From NCBI RefSeq assembly GCF_000769075.1, contig NZ_JRFC01000014.1, positions 390,382 to 454,381 of the forward strand: 64,000 nt of DNA, written 5' to 3'. Within the stretch, counting starts at the first letter, position 1; each line of letters begins with the position of its first letter. Positions 35,701 through 43,848 of this stretch are shown here, one piece after another. Under the pieces are notes generated by a model. The model saw only the letters and a program-made list of their open reading frames with translations. It ran no database searches and had not been told where the DNA came from. This DNA is from Porphyromonas sp. COT-290 OH3588. GTDB lineage: Bacteria > Bacteroidota > Bacteroidia > Bacteroidales > Porphyromonadaceae. A program made the translations under genes and the position numbers.

Positions 35701-38476
35701 GCATTCCGTAGCCTATTACCCTGCCGTCTATCTCGGTGCGGTAATAGATATAACTATCCTCTAGGGCCGAAGCATAGTGAATGAGGGGAGATCTACGGCT
35801 ACTATACGTGAGCTCTGGCGCAGTAGCCACAAGTGGCGCCCCCTTGACCTCGATGATGCGGTCGCTGGATCTGTAAAGGACGAAGCTAGTCGTGTCGGAG
35901 AGCTCTCGGCCGTCTTCTAGCGTGATCCGAGTCTTGAGGTCGTACGCTCCAGAGGGAAGGTTACGCAGTTGCCCAGAGAGGTTACGCTCGGTATTGGAGC
36001 TACAAGTATCTGTGAGCCATACTTTCTGCCGACTACGGATCTCGTATGTGGCGAGGTAGGGCACAGGCTCGTAGTCGGAGTTCTGCACCCTAACTTCTAG
36101 TATTTGTTTGGACTGATTGACCTCCATGTATTGGGGGAGCTTCGCCGTAATCTGTGGTAAATCTTTCCCGATAGAGAAGCGAATTTCGCCACGCTGCACC
36201 TCGCCCGTCGTCGCTGTGGCCTGCACACCTACTCGATAGTATTGGTAGAGCTCTACTGCACGATCTAGTTGGTCGAAGGCTTTGAGCCGAGAGAGATGCA
36301 AGCGAAGCATGGCACGCCCCTCTGCATCAGTTACCAATTCGGGCAGATTGAGCTCCTCTTGCTCACGGCTCATCGTGATGAAATAGCCGTATCTCGGCTG
36401 ATAAGCTCGCCCCGTAATCTGTACTTTGGGGGCTAGGCGAACCGAAGCTAGCGGAAGCCCTGTCATATCAACCACTCGAATACTCAAGTCAATGCTATCC
36501 CCCAAGCGAAGTAATCGCTCCGCCTTGTTCATCTTGACCTCGAAAGTAGGCTTGCGGTACTCCTCTACAAGGACGTTGGAGGAGGTTATGTACCGCCCCG
36601 TTCGCTCGCAAACGATGCGATATCGCCCGAGTTTCGCCTCACGAGGGAGTGTAAATTGACCGTCGAATCGCCCAAGGCTATCCGTCGTCACATGGATTGA
36701 TTGGATACGCTCCGAGTTGGCATCGTATAGGATTAGTTCGGTGCTCTCCTCTGGCAAGACTCGTGCTAATTCTGCGTGTGCCTTTTGCTCTGCGAGATAC
36801 CCCCACAGACGGAGAGTATCGGCTGGGCGATAGACGGGGCGATCGGTAGAGAGCAATGCCTCCACTTGTCCTTTCGGCTCACCTTGCTCTCTTGTATTAC
36901 GACTGATGCCGACCGATAGCCCTAGAGGATCCTCTAGGTTCGTCGAACGAACGAAGACACTCGAGTACCACTGTCCGTCCAAGGGGCTCGGCAACTGTAC
37001 ACGTCCCTGCTCATCGGTCTTTTGCTTCTGCTCTGTGCCTTTGCTCAGCTTCATCTGCACAGCGAGGGCGGAGAGCGGACGTCCCGAGAGGGCATCTAGC
37101 CACTGTAGATGCCCTCCTCGTACACCTTGCGCCTCGTGATTGATGACGAATTGATCCGTCACATAGTACCTAATATATCTATCGCTATGATAGGCTTTGC
37201 GCAGAGAGGAGGCTTGTGGGCTACGCACGGGCTCAAGATGTAGATAGTACAATCCTCTGTGGCGATGCTCCAGACGTAGCGTATCACTTCGGCTCCCCCA
37301 TAGACTGTCTGGAAGAAGGGCGATGGTGCGCTCCTGCTCTAAGTGGAGCTGTTGAGGATCGTACTGCTCATCTAGATTAAGTAGCACCGATGGTGTGTGG
37401 TAGAGCTTGAGGCGAACGCTATCCACTAGCGTATGATTTAGTCGAAGCATCTGCACACGATGCCCCGTGACGATGTTCGTCCCGACTTCGTAGTCTAGAG
37501 AAGCCACTAATAACCCCGAGCGATACTCCCTAATGGAGCGTACTAGAGTGGGCGACGCCTTAGAGCCAAATCGCTGTAGGTAACGGTCGAGTAGCTCCAC
37601 CGCTCGGCGTGGCTCGCTCGGCTCATAGAGTTTTTGGCTGATATCCGTGATATACTGCATCACCTCGATCTGGCCAGCGTATGTATCAAGGAATTGGCGA
37701 CAGAGTTCTTTCTCTCTATGGGATGCATCCTTATACTTATGCTCTAGAAGGAAGTAGTCGGCGTGCAGACGCTCTGCTCCAATCGGCAGATCCTGCACAT
37801 ACGCCTGCAAACTAGCCAAGATGAGGGGAGAGATCTCCCCCGAGCGATAGACGAGAAGCTGATACACATAGCTGCCGAGTGTACTGTTCCACTTGGATGC
37901 ACCTCTACTCACACTCGGTGGAAGCTCATGGCGCATCGGCTGATGTAGCACACGGCGATCCTTGAGAGCTTCCCGAGCGAGGGCTTCTAGCTTCTGCCGA
38001 TAGAGGCTATCCGACCAACGACGTGGGTCGATCGCGTCGTACTCCTCGCCTTCCTCCATGGGGTTGCGCCGTATGTAGTAGCGACTCCTATATTGATAGT
38101 CTTCATATAGGCTATGTGTAACAGCACTAAGCAGACTGCGCTCCTCGGGGTTGAGCCAACTGAGCTGAGCCACCCGAGCGAGCTGGACGAATACCTCCGC
38201 ATCATGGTCGGCACTGATGCTCCTATTGGCATCACGACTAGCGACTAGAGCGAGGAGCAAATCGGATAGCTGTCGGTTGCGCTCGGCCAGACGCATCAAG
38301 CTCTGTGCCTTATCTAGAGCCGTTTTGGGCTGACGGAGCTTTTGGGCCTGACGAAGCTCTTGTTTGAGCTTACTAGCTTGCGTGGTATATTGGGCAGTGC
38401 GCTGGGCATCTACTCTTATCCATCCTAGCAGACAGAGCAGTACGCAGAGGTAGACCAAGCCGATAGTCCTTTTCAT
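32747..38476 (-). CDS. Giant alpha-2-macroglobulin-family protein without visible thioester
   Basis: The 1909-residue protein has an N-terminal signal peptide (residues 1-24, ending RVDAQ) and about 300 residues of helical sequence. A series of MG beta-sandwich domains follows, including the MG2-like STDRPVYRPADTLRLWGYL near 540 and TNVLVEEYRKPTFEV near 635. Next come the A2M core (FRPRMLTDKSGEVSWSFQLPDNLTRWRLELVAHT near 1160) and a long alpha-toroid domain. Bacterial relatives are periplasmic or outer-membrane protease traps. The CxEQ thioester motif, normally at the start of the toroid, is absent; the matching place reads TLAQDNLANAISIS. The protein probably acts by another mechanism. No penicillin-binding-protein 1C gene is adjacent, unlike many Proteobacteria. 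Confidence 0.88.
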   Translation of the reverse strand: MKRTIGLVYLCVLLCLLGWIRVDAQRTAQYTTQASKLKQELRQAQKLRQPKTALDKAQSLMRLAERNRQLSDLLLALVASRDANRSISADHDAEVFVQLARVAQLSWLNPEERSLLSAVTHSLYEDYQYRSRYYIRRNPMEEGEEYDAIDPRRWSDSLYRQKLEALAREALKDRRVLHQPMRHELPPSVSRGASKWNSTLGSYVYQLLVYRSGEISPLILASLQAYVQDLPIGAERLHADYFLLEHKYKDASHREKELCRQFLDTYAGQIEVMQYITDISQKLYEPSEPRRAVELLDRYLQRFGSKASPTLVRSIREYRSGLLVASLDYEVGTNIVTGHRVQMLRLNHTLVDSVRLKLYHTPSVLLNLDEQYDPQQLHLEQERTIALLPDSLWGSRSDTLRLEHRHRGLYYLHLEPVRSPQASSLRKAYHSDRYIRYYVTDQFVINHEAQGVRGGHLQWLDALSGRPLSALAVQMKLSKGTEQKQKTDEQGRVQLPSPLDGQWYSSVFVRSTNLEDPLGLSVGISRNTREQGEPKGQVEALLSTDRPVYRPADTLRLWGYLAEQKAHAELARVLPEESTELILYDANSERIQSIHVTTDSLGRFDGQFTLPREAKLGRYRIVCERTGRYITSSNVLVEEYRKPTFEVKMNKAERLLRLGDSIDLSIRVVDMTGLPLASVRLAPKVQITGRAYQPRYGYFITMSREQEELNLPELVTDAEGRAMLRLHLSRLKAFDQLDRAVELYQYYRVGVQATATTGEVQRGEIRFSIGKDLPQITAKLPQYMEVNQSKQILEVRVQNSDYEPVPYLATYEIRSRQKVWLTDTCSSNTERNLSGQLRNLPSGAYDLKTRITLEDGRELSDTTSFVLYRSSDRIIEVKGAPLVATAPELTYSSRRSPLIHYASALEDSYIYYRTEIDGRVIGYGMLRPRPSSLNQLMIDLPRETTEQVRVYLYTVRSARLYEQTFTFSRVQPDKELTLSWQSFRDRLRAGSKETWQLRVLHKGKPVRASIAAWMYDSALDAVMPLRFTQLYAHPLLRPFYTHAYGLTNDRFAPNAVGQINWGASQSEDYDVWHQSFVPLGSMQEEYGGGNAMLLERSAVPMQMSAEAGATRSKELRSMVLAKSSDIADDATEAPPVEGGLRQDFAETAFFRPRMLTDKSGEVSWSFQLPDNLTRWRLELVAHTADMNTGYHRAYIESYRELMLKPYLPRLIRLGDKLSLAAQVQNLSDREQAGSVRLELFRLQDQAIIHQDSLPLTVAPAQTQDFHFSVALDQSLELDSIGVRMMAHGSGFADGEQRALRIASSREEAIRSEAFTLLTAEQTKVDLSALFPSTGFIPDSGRVEVRVESNPLFLALQTLPTLAQDNLANAISISSALYGQALAKAVAQTPGLQHWLAERRAEMRGSLRDDRDSLLKRPLSTTPWAKVIASEDEGKRLASLVAFFGTLGQSDREDRLLRELAELQGSDGLWPWFARMRGSLYTTTYVMRQLVRLRQLNPRAVDTRRTELMLQRGHQALDKAMAELMQQIQEAERKSKQIHGQISSLELNYLYILELNKRAKSETNVAQRRFFLERLRRGAHELPLWAKPQAAIALAEYDRPLALLLVESLRQHLSDAEVGAFFAQISTGGYWWINRSYTMVTEMIEALRLLAPEDKATLHSLQQWLLNQKRSVRWESTTATAEALYALFVGFGSTELREPNRTELTLRRADGTELVQSGERIRLVEDFDRASYPLAIEARAQHSGQVWGAATARYMLPSIEERASGRELQIERRHYLKAVQGGREKLIPLATGQSLAVGDVLVTKLMLKLSREMDFVALSDPRLGCTEPRRQTSGYVWHSGAGYYYEPRDMMTNFYFDRLGRGEYQVEYEQYVVRSGVYQATSASAQSVYAPEYTATSGFGGTLEVAERRE

Positions 38477-38528
38477 ACTCTATATTGATTTCTAAGCAAC
38501 AACGATTTTACTCAAATACATTTCTTAA

Positions 38529-38536
38529 CAAAGATA
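38529..38536 (-). promoter_or_regulatory. Candidate -7 element for the macroglobulin gene
   Basis: The minus strand reads TATCTTTG, 53 bp before the ATG at 38476. No -33 box at the standard spacing was found. Confidence 0.5.
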
Positions 38537-38610
38537 CATTTTCTCCGCAAATGCTTTCTTAGATATACTTCTGAGGGGCAGGCAGATTATCCCTCCGATT
38601 CATAATACAA

Positions 38611-38641
38611 AAGGGCTGTGCCAACAGATAGCACAACCCTT
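38611..38641 (-). terminator. Terminator after the DUF389 gene (shared hairpin family)
   Basis: AAGGGCTGTGC pairs with GCACAACCCTT around a 9-nt loop, and TTTTGT follows on the minus strand. It is 24 bp after the stop. Confidence 0.8.
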
Positions 38642-38665
38642 TAGTCTATGAACAGTGCTCTGAAG

Positions 38666-40066
38666 CTACTGGACTACCGAGATGAGGTGTAGGTTAGATA
38701 CCTTGGTGCGGCTCTTTAGCCAAGCCTTGAGGCGAGCCTCCTCCTCTGGTCGAAGGCGACGCTTACCCTCTACGACGACCGTTAGTAGCGAGTCGGACTG
38801 TGCGCCATTGGAGAAGCTAGGGGCGAAACTCAGCTTGCCAAGCTCTGGGAATAAGTCACGAGCCTCCTGCTGTACATCGGGAGCTAGATCCGAGTAACGA
38901 CTATAGCGATTGAGCAGAGCCTTGAGTGAGTCAATCTGCCTGCTCTGCTGGCGAATGATCTTGTCCGAGTTGTCGTACAAGTCTTGTAGTAAGACGCTCT
39001 TGAGTTCTTTCATATCCACGTCCTCGGCTTGCGTGCCAAAGCCTTGGCGTACTACCAAGTGTACATTCTCTAGGCCATAGCGAGGCATACGCCCTCTGAT
39101 GCTATCGAGATACTCCTCGGGGAGCTCCTGCCCCAGCAGTACCACCTCTAGTCTCTTCTCACTTCCCTGATTGATGAAGTGCTGCTTAACCACCTGATTG
39201 GTTGAGGTATTGAGCTGCTCCAGTACGAAACGATTAGCCCCATCTTCCATTACACTATCTCGAATGAGTATCACGCCGAAGTAGATACTTGGTGCAATCG
39301 TACATAGGGCTATTATCGTGACGAAGCGACGGATCTTGCGTTCACGCTCGGGATTGACGAAAGACTTGTAGGGGAATTTGAGCACACGCACCATCACAAA
39401 GGTCGAGAGCCCAATGAACACCGAATTGATTAGATACAGATAGAACGCCCCGAAGAAGAAGCTAAAATTACCCTGTGAGAGTCCGTAGCCGGCTGTACAG
39501 AGCGGTGGCATCAGAGCAGTAGCAATAGCGACACCGGGGAGCACATTTCCCTTGTTGCGTGTACTGCTAGCAATAATGCCAGCTGCCCCACCAACGAAGG
39601 CGATGAAAACATCGTAGATCGTGGGCTGCGTACGAGCCAGCAGCTCGCTCTGAGCTTGGCTCAGAGGTGAAAGGAGGAAGTACATGGTCGCCGTGAGGAT
39701 ACTGATCAGGGTCATTAGTCCGAGGTTACGGAGCGAACGCTTAATCAGCTCGAAGTCATAGATTCCCAATCCCAATCCGAAGCCAATGATTGGCCCCATC
39801 AGAGGGGAAATCAACATCGCACCGATAATCACGGCAGTCGAATTGACGTTAAGTCCCAGCGAGGCAATCATGATGGCAAATATCAAGATCCACATCTTGG
39901 AGCCACGGAAGTCCACGTCTTCCTTGATTGCATCTATGGTAAAGTGCTCGTTGCTCTTATCGTTGGTCAAGTCAAAAATATCCCGAACGCGCCCACGAAT
40001 GAGTTGCATCAGGCTGGAAGGGGCTGGCTCGGTCTGAGGTTGCCCCTGCGGATTGTTTTCTATCAT
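38666..40066 (-). CDS. DUF389 family membrane protein
   Basis: The 466-residue protein has a cytoplasmic N-terminus and a DUF389 membrane core. Six or so helices lie between residues 55 and 265, with VDFRGSKMWILIFAIMIASLGLN, STAVIIGAMLISPLMGPIIG and NVLPGVAIATALMPPLCTAGYGL conserved. A soluble C-terminal domain of about 190 residues includes a coiled stretch and a final conserved-looking segment (KGRRLRPEEEARLKAWL-like). The reaction or substrate of the family is not established. The frame can be extended five codons to a TTG, but the ATG at 40066 is preferred. A small gene lies 22 bp upstream on the same strand. Confidence 0.9.
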   Translation of the reverse strand: MIENNPQGQPQTEPAPSSLMQLIRGRVRDIFDLTNDKSNEHFTIDAIKEDVDFRGSKMWILIFAIMIASLGLNVNSTAVIIGAMLISPLMGPIIGFGLGLGIYDFELIKRSLRNLGLMTLISILTATMYFLLSPLSQAQSELLARTQPTIYDVFIAFVGGAAGIIASSTRNKGNVLPGVAIATALMPPLCTAGYGLSQGNFSFFFGAFYLYLINSVFIGLSTFVMVRVLKFPYKSFVNPERERKIRRFVTIIALCTIAPSIYFGVILIRDSVMEDGANRFVLEQLNTSTNQVVKQHFINQGSEKRLEVVLLGQELPEEYLDSIRGRMPRYGLENVHLVVRQGFGTQAEDVDMKELKSVLLQDLYDNSDKIIRQQSRQIDSLKALLNRYSRYSDLAPDVQQEARDLFPELGKLSFAPSFSNGAQSDSLLTVVVEGKRRLRPEEEARLKAWLKSRTKVSNLHLISVVQ

Positions 40067-40088
40067 ATCTCCAAATATCAATATTGGT

Positions 40089-40346
40089 TTATTTCTTGGC
40101 TTCTAGAGTCAGGCGTAGCTCTCTAGGAGCCTCTGCCTGCCATGTAAGCTTGAGTGCCTCGATCTCTAGTTGTTTAATTAACCCGTGGGCAGAGATTTGG
40201 TTGCGACCCCCTATTTGATGTAGCGGGATCTTGAGCCAACCTTGGCTCGTCTTGCCCTCTAAAATGGCCTCGATGGCATAGCTATCGGCTAGCCCCTTGT
40301 GGTAGCTTAGGGCGACCTGCTCGGGTAGAGCAATGCGTACCTCCAT
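40089..40346 (-). CDS. Small hypothetical protein
   Basis: The 85-residue product has no signal peptide or membrane helix, and mixed beta-like composition. A good ATG starts it and it ends 22 bp before the DUF389 gene, which suggests co-transcription. The pattern of alternating hydrophobic residues (LPEQVALSYHKG, GWLKIPLHQIGG, LRLTLEAKK) could fit a small beta-sandwich. I do not recognise the family. The frame is plausible because of its position and because no competing frame exists here. Confidence 0.6.
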   Translation of the reverse strand: MEVRIALPEQVALSYHKGLADSYAIEAILEGKTSQGWLKIPLHQIGGRNQISAHGLIKQLEIEALKLTWQAEAPRELRLTLEAKK

Positions 40347-40530
40347 AGATGTGCAGCTCTATACTCTGGGATTAATACGCTCGACACTCTACCCCCGTAC
40401 CTGCACAGAAGAGGAGAGCGAAAGCTAAGACTAGGCTATTTCTCATATCACGGCCCATGAAAGAGGTTAGACTTAGTTGATTTGGCTCACTCAATCCATG
40501 GCAAGCAAAGCCAACTAGACTATACGCCGA

Positions 40531-40568
40531 AGGGGCTGTACCGAAACATACATTTCGACACAACCCCT
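40531..40568 (-). terminator. Terminator after rpmE2 (shared hairpin family)
   Basis: AGGGGCTGTACCGAAA pairs, with a few mismatches, with TTTCGACACAACCCCT around a 6-nt loop. It lies 24 bp after the L31 stop on the minus strand. Confidence 0.75.
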
Positions 40569-40592
40569 CTGTTATACTTGACGTACTAAGGA

Positions 40593-40847
40593 CTACTTCT
40601 TAGCGCGGTTACCGTAGCGGCTCATGAACTTGTCTACGCGACCAGCAGTATCGACAAGCTTAGCCTTGCCAGTGAAGAATGGGTGTGAAGTGTTTGAGAT
40701 TTCCACCTTGATCAGAGGGTACTCTACACCATCGATCTCGATAGTTTCCTTCGCAGCCATCGTAGAACGAGTAATGAAGATATCTTCATTAGACATGTCC
40801 TTAAATACTACAGGACGATAGTTTTCAGGATGAATTCCTTTTTTCAT
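40593..40847 (-). CDS. rpmE2: 50S ribosomal protein L31 type B
   Basis: The 84-residue ribosomal protein starts [24 protein letters not shown] and contains the L31 signature [29 protein letters not shown]. The zinc-binding CxxC of type A L31 is absent and the protein has no cysteine, so this is the zinc-independent type B. The frame is open 29 codons upstream to 40934, but that part lies at the promoter, so the ATG at 40847 is used. It is monocistronic. The leader is about 80 nt and contains a small potential stem (AACG..CGTT), which could serve autoregulation; that is speculative. Confidence 0.97.
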   Translation of the reverse strand: MKKGIHPENYRPVVFKDMSNEDIFITRSTMAAKETIEIDGVEYPLIKVEISNTSHPFFTGKAKLVDTAGRVDKFMSRYGNRAKK

Positions 40848-40931
40848 TATGCTTATCTTATTTAGTTTTACTTCTTTGCTTAAAAACGTTCGTTGGTAAC
40901 CGTTATTTCTATTACGAGCTATAATGGACTG

Positions 40932-40962
40932 CAAAGTTAGACATTATTCTCCAATGAACCAA
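40932..40962 (-). promoter_or_regulatory. Promoter of rpmE2
   Basis: On the minus strand TTG-N20-TAACTTTG matches the Bacteroidota consensus. Its position excludes the upstream frame extension of the L31 gene. Confidence 0.8.
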
Positions 40963-41007
40963 CACCAAAGAAGCAGATAGCGGACTTGGAGCACCAAGCG
41001 CACGGCG

Positions 41008-41505
41008 CTACTGCCCTAGAGAGGAGCGCAGATACGTCTGGCGCTCGGGGAACTCATACAACAGCTCAAGCACGGCACCATAGCGGAACTCAAGGTCAGC
41101 GATCTTTTTGCCAGCATGATTGAGCAGAACCAACTGATAGAGATGCCCCACATCGAACGAACCCATCTCGGCTTGTATGGTATAGGTGGCCATACCATTG
41201 ACGTCGGAGTTGCCGACGAATACCTCCTTGAGCGTAATCTTATGCCCATCTCTCGAAATCTCGAGGCGAGGTGTACCAATCAGCTCAATGGGCGCCAATA
41301 TACTATAGTGTAGATATCTGACAGATCCGTTGGGCAGAGCCGTGAGCAAGATCGTTTCGGGTTCGCTTGGACTAACCGCCTTCTTCGTGACCGCTAAGTT
41401 GCGTACAAAAGTCTCGGGAGGGACTTCCGTAGACTTATGACAAGACACAATGCCCCCAAGCATAAGCACCGACAAGAGCAGTAGGATAATTGTTTTCGTA
41501 CTCAT
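41008..41505 (-). CDS. Hypothetical lipoprotein
   Basis: The 165-residue product has a signal peptide with a lipobox (GGIVSC, Cys at residue 22), so it is lipid-anchored in the envelope. The mature part is beta-rich (VRYLHYSILAPIEL, LEISRDGHKITLKEVFVG, ATYTIQAEM) and may form a sandwich domain. I know no family for it. It stands alone between rpmE2 and tRNA-Pro, with a -7 box (41593-41600) about 90 bp upstream. Gene status is well supported by the export signal. Confidence 0.75.
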   Translation of the reverse strand: MSTKTIILLLLSVLMLGGIVSCHKSTEVPPETFVRNLAVTKKAVSPSEPETILLTALPNGSVRYLHYSILAPIELIGTPRLEISRDGHKITLKEVFVGNSDVNGMATYTIQAEMGSFDVGHLYQLVLLNHAGKKIADLEFRYGAVLELLYEFPERQTYLRSSLGQ

Positions 41506-41592
41506 GATACCTTATTAGTTGATTGAAACATTTAGTTACTTACAAGGTCCACATCGGCAGAGCGATCATTCGATGTCGTTGTAGATTTTCGA

Positions 41593-41600
41593 CAAAGTTA
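41593..41600 (-). promoter_or_regulatory. Candidate -7 element for the 41.0-kb lipoprotein gene
   Basis: The minus strand reads TAACTTTG, 88 bp before the ATG at 41505. The nearest TTG upstream is 17 nt away, slightly short. Confidence 0.4.
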
Positions 41601-41639
41601 CCAATTCTTTACAAATCAAGAAGTGCGAAAAAAGAAAAA

Positions 41640-41673
41640 GAGTTACATCAAAATCTGCATTTTGACATAACTC
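41640..41673 (-). terminator. Terminator of tRNA-Pro
   Basis: GAGTTACATCAAAAT pairs with ATTTTGACATAACTC with one mismatch around a 4-nt loop. On the minus strand it is followed by TTTTTC and further T, 13 bp after the tRNA. Confidence 0.85.
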
Positions 41674-41686
41674 CAAACCAAACTTG

Positions 41687-41761
41687 TCGGGATACCAGGA
41701 TTCGAACCTGGGACCCCCTGCTCCCAAAGCAGGTGCGCTAACCGGACTGCGCTACATCCCG
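41687..41761 (-). tRNA. tRNA-Pro (TGG)
   Basis: On the minus strand the acceptor CGGGATG pairs with TATCCCG (one G-T pair). The D-arm is AGCGCAGTCCGGTTAGCGC. The anticodon loop TTTGGGA carries TGG between CCTGC and GCAGG, and the T-arm is CCCAGGTTCGAATCCTGG. CCA is not encoded. It reads CCN proline codons with U34. Confidence 0.97.
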
Positions 41762-41779
41762 TTCTTTCTGTTTGCGATG

Positions 41780-41810
41780 CAAAGGTAAGGATAAAATCCA
41801 TTTCGCCAAA
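41780..41810 (-). promoter_or_regulatory. Promoter of tRNA-Pro
   Basis: On the minus strand TTTG-N19-TACCTTTG is a full consensus match, 18 bp before the tRNA. Confidence 0.85.
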
Positions 41811-41906
41811 ATATCGGCATCTTTTTTTCGCCTAAGCATACCTCATACAAATATGACCAAAAGGGGAATGATGGGAAACACAAGGGGATATGTAAACTTT
41901 TTGTGC

Positions 41907-41914
41907 TAAGTTTG
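41907..41914 (+). promoter_or_regulatory. Candidate -7 element for gldE
   Basis: TAAGTTTG lies 37 bp before the ATG at 41952. No -33 box at standard distance is visible. Confidence 0.45.
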
Positions 41915-41951
41915 TAACAATTTTAATTGTCCGATTACGCATCATACATCT

Positions 41952-43256
41952 ATGGCTGACCCCATACTCTACGATATTATTAGCCCCAATATCCCCATCG
42001 GTGCTTGGGTCGCCCTAGCCATTGGAGCGGGGCTGCTCTTTGCCTCTGGGTTCATGTCCTCGAGCGAAGTGGCTTTCTTCTCGCTTCGCCCTGCCGAGCT
42101 AGACGATGTGCGTCGAGGGGAGCACCCCGCCGACGAAGCGCTCTACCGACTACTGAGCGACCCTGAGCGCCTACTGGCCACAATACTCATCGGCAACAAC
42201 CTAGTCAATATAGCTATCGTCATCTTGATGGGCTATGGCTTCAGCCTCATCTTCGACTTCAGCGACGCCATGATACTGGGCTTCATTTTCCAGACGGTTA
42301 TCCTCACGCTCCTGCTATTGCTCTTCGGCGAAATCATACCGAAGGTATATGCGCAGTCCAATCCGCTAGGCTTCAGCCGCACCTCGGCACCATATATGCG
42401 CCTTGTAGACAAGCTGCTCAGACCCTGCTCCTCCTTTCTGGTACGATCTACCAAGATCATCACCAAGCGCATGCAACGCAAGCGCTACGACATCTCTATG
42501 GACGACCTAAGCCAAGCTGTAGACCTACTCAACGACAAGAAGGTAGAGGAGAAAACCATGTTTGAGGAGATTATCAGTTTCTACGGCAAGACTGCCAGCG
42601 AGATCATGGTACCCCGTATTGATATGCTCGACATCGACATCAGCTGGGACTTCCACCGTATGCTGCAGTTCGCCCTAGACTGTGGATACTCCCGCATACC
42701 CGTCTACGAAACCTCCGAAGACAATATCCGAGGCATCATATACGTCAAGGATCTGATCCTACACAAAGACAAGCCCGCCGACTTCCAGTGGACCGGGCTT
42801 CTAAGACCTGCCTACTTCGTCCCCGAAAACAAACCTCTAGATGACCTACTAGAGGAGCTGAGGAGCAATAAAATCCACATGGCGATCGTCGTGGACGAGT
42901 ATGGCGGCACCAGTGGTCTAGTGACCATGGAGGATATCCTAGAGGAAATCGTGGGGAATATCTCGGACGAGTATGACGAAGAAGAATTGCCATACAAGAA
43001 GCAAGCAGACGGTAGCTACCTCTTCGAGGCAAAAACTCCTCTAGGCGATGTACTGCGTTATCTAGACCTAGAGCCGGGCACCTTCGGCAAGTGCGAGGAG
43101 GAGGTAGACACTCTCGGCGGATTGTATCTAGAGATCAAGCAAGACCTGCCCCGCCTACAAGACACCGTGCAGGCAGGAGCGTGGAGCCTACGCATCACGG
43201 AGTTAGAAAAGTTCCGCATCATCACGATACAGCTCATACCACCCACTGCACCGTAA
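41952..43256 (+). CDS. gldE: GldE-like CNNM/CBS membrane protein
   Basis: The 434-residue protein has an N-terminal CNNM (DUF21) membrane domain with about four helices, including SSSEVAFFSLRPAEL near 37, ILIGNNLVNIAIVI near 80 and LLLFGEIIPKVYA near 120. A CBS pair (about 215-330) follows, with SEIMVPRIDMLDID and HMAIVVDEYGGTSGLVTMEDILEEIVG. The C-terminal CorC/HlyC domain contains DTLGGLYLE. This domain order is that of GldE, which acts with GldD in gliding Bacteroidota; in non-gliding species the role is unclear and ion export is possible. A phosphopantetheinyl transferase gene follows after one base, a pairing common in Bacteroidota. Confidence 0.88.
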   Translation: MADPILYDIISPNIPIGAWVALAIGAGLLFASGFMSSSEVAFFSLRPAELDDVRRGEHPADEALYRLLSDPERLLATILIGNNLVNIAIVILMGYGFSLIFDFSDAMILGFIFQTVILTLLLLLFGEIIPKVYAQSNPLGFSRTSAPYMRLVDKLLRPCSSFLVRSTKIITKRMQRKRYDISMDDLSQAVDLLNDKKVEEKTMFEEIISFYGKTASEIMVPRIDMLDIDISWDFHRMLQFALDCGYSRIPVYETSEDNIRGIIYVKDLILHKDKPADFQWTGLLRPAYFVPENKPLDDLLEELRSNKIHMAIVVDEYGGTSGLVTMEDILEEIVGNISDEYDEEELPYKKQADGSYLFEAKTPLGDVLRYLDLEPGTFGKCEEEVDTLGGLYLEIKQDLPRLQDTVQAGAWSLRITELEKFRIITIQLIPPTAP

Positions 43257-43257
43257 T

Positions 43258-43848
43258 ATGTCCGATATATCACACATCACCATACCCGGGCTTCCGTCGG
43301 AGGTCCGGCTTTTTCTTAGCCCTATCTCTAGGCAAGAGGGAGAGAAGCGCTGTGAAGCAGAGCAGCGAACACTCCAGTCCTTGCTCCAAAATATCTATCA
43401 AGGCAAAGTGGACTATCGGCACAGAGCCAATGGCTCGCCCTATCTGGCCGATTATCCGAGGGAGTACATCAGCGTCAGTCATAGCGGCTCTCACGTGCTG
43501 CTAGGGATATCCTCCGAGGCTCCCTGTGGCGTAGATATCGAGGAGCTAGGCGAGCAGGTCGCACGGGTTCGCAGCCGCTTCTGCACCGATGAGGAGTATC
43601 GACGACTTGATGCGACAGCCTCCCCCACTCTAGCGCTACATATATTATGGTCTGCCAAAGAGGCTGCCTACAAGCTCATCAATCCGCCTAGCCAATCGTT
43701 GCATGCATTCAGACTATCCAGCCTACACATCCATGGTAACCATAGGTGTAACCTAACCCTAGAGCTAGTAGGGCTCGGGGAAATCATACGAGTTGATGCG
43801 ATCCATACCGAGAGTTATGTCCTCGCCCTCGCCCTAATGCAGGAGTGA
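43258..43848 (+). CDS. 4'-phosphopantetheinyl transferase superfamily protein
   Basis: The 196-residue enzyme should attach 4'-phosphopantetheine from CoA to a carrier protein such as ACP. It shows the Sfp-type signatures GVDIEEL near residue 85 with the Mg-binding Asp-Ile-Glu, and LWSAKEAAYKLI near 130 with the catalytic Lys. The substrate-binding ISVSHSGSHVLLGIS lies near 63. The length and N-terminal part fit Sfp-like half-repeats rather than AcpS. Its ATG comes one base after the gldE stop, so the two are translated from one message. The carrier protein it serves is not in this window. Confidence 0.9.
   Translation: MSDISHITIPGLPSEVRLFLSPISRQEGEKRCEAEQRTLQSLLQNIYQGKVDYRHRANGSPYLADYPREYISVSHSGSHVLLGISSEAPCGVDIEELGEQVARVRSRFCTDEEYRRLDATASPTLALHILWSAKEAAYKLINPPSQSLHAFRLSSLHIHGNHRCNLTLELVGLGEIIRVDAIHTESYVLALALMQE

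Noticed and set aside
40372..40563. A 63-codon minus-strand frame between the 85-residue protein gene and rpmE2
   Set aside because: It runs through the rpmE2 terminator hairpin and has no promoter; only its last 24 codons look like a signal sequence.
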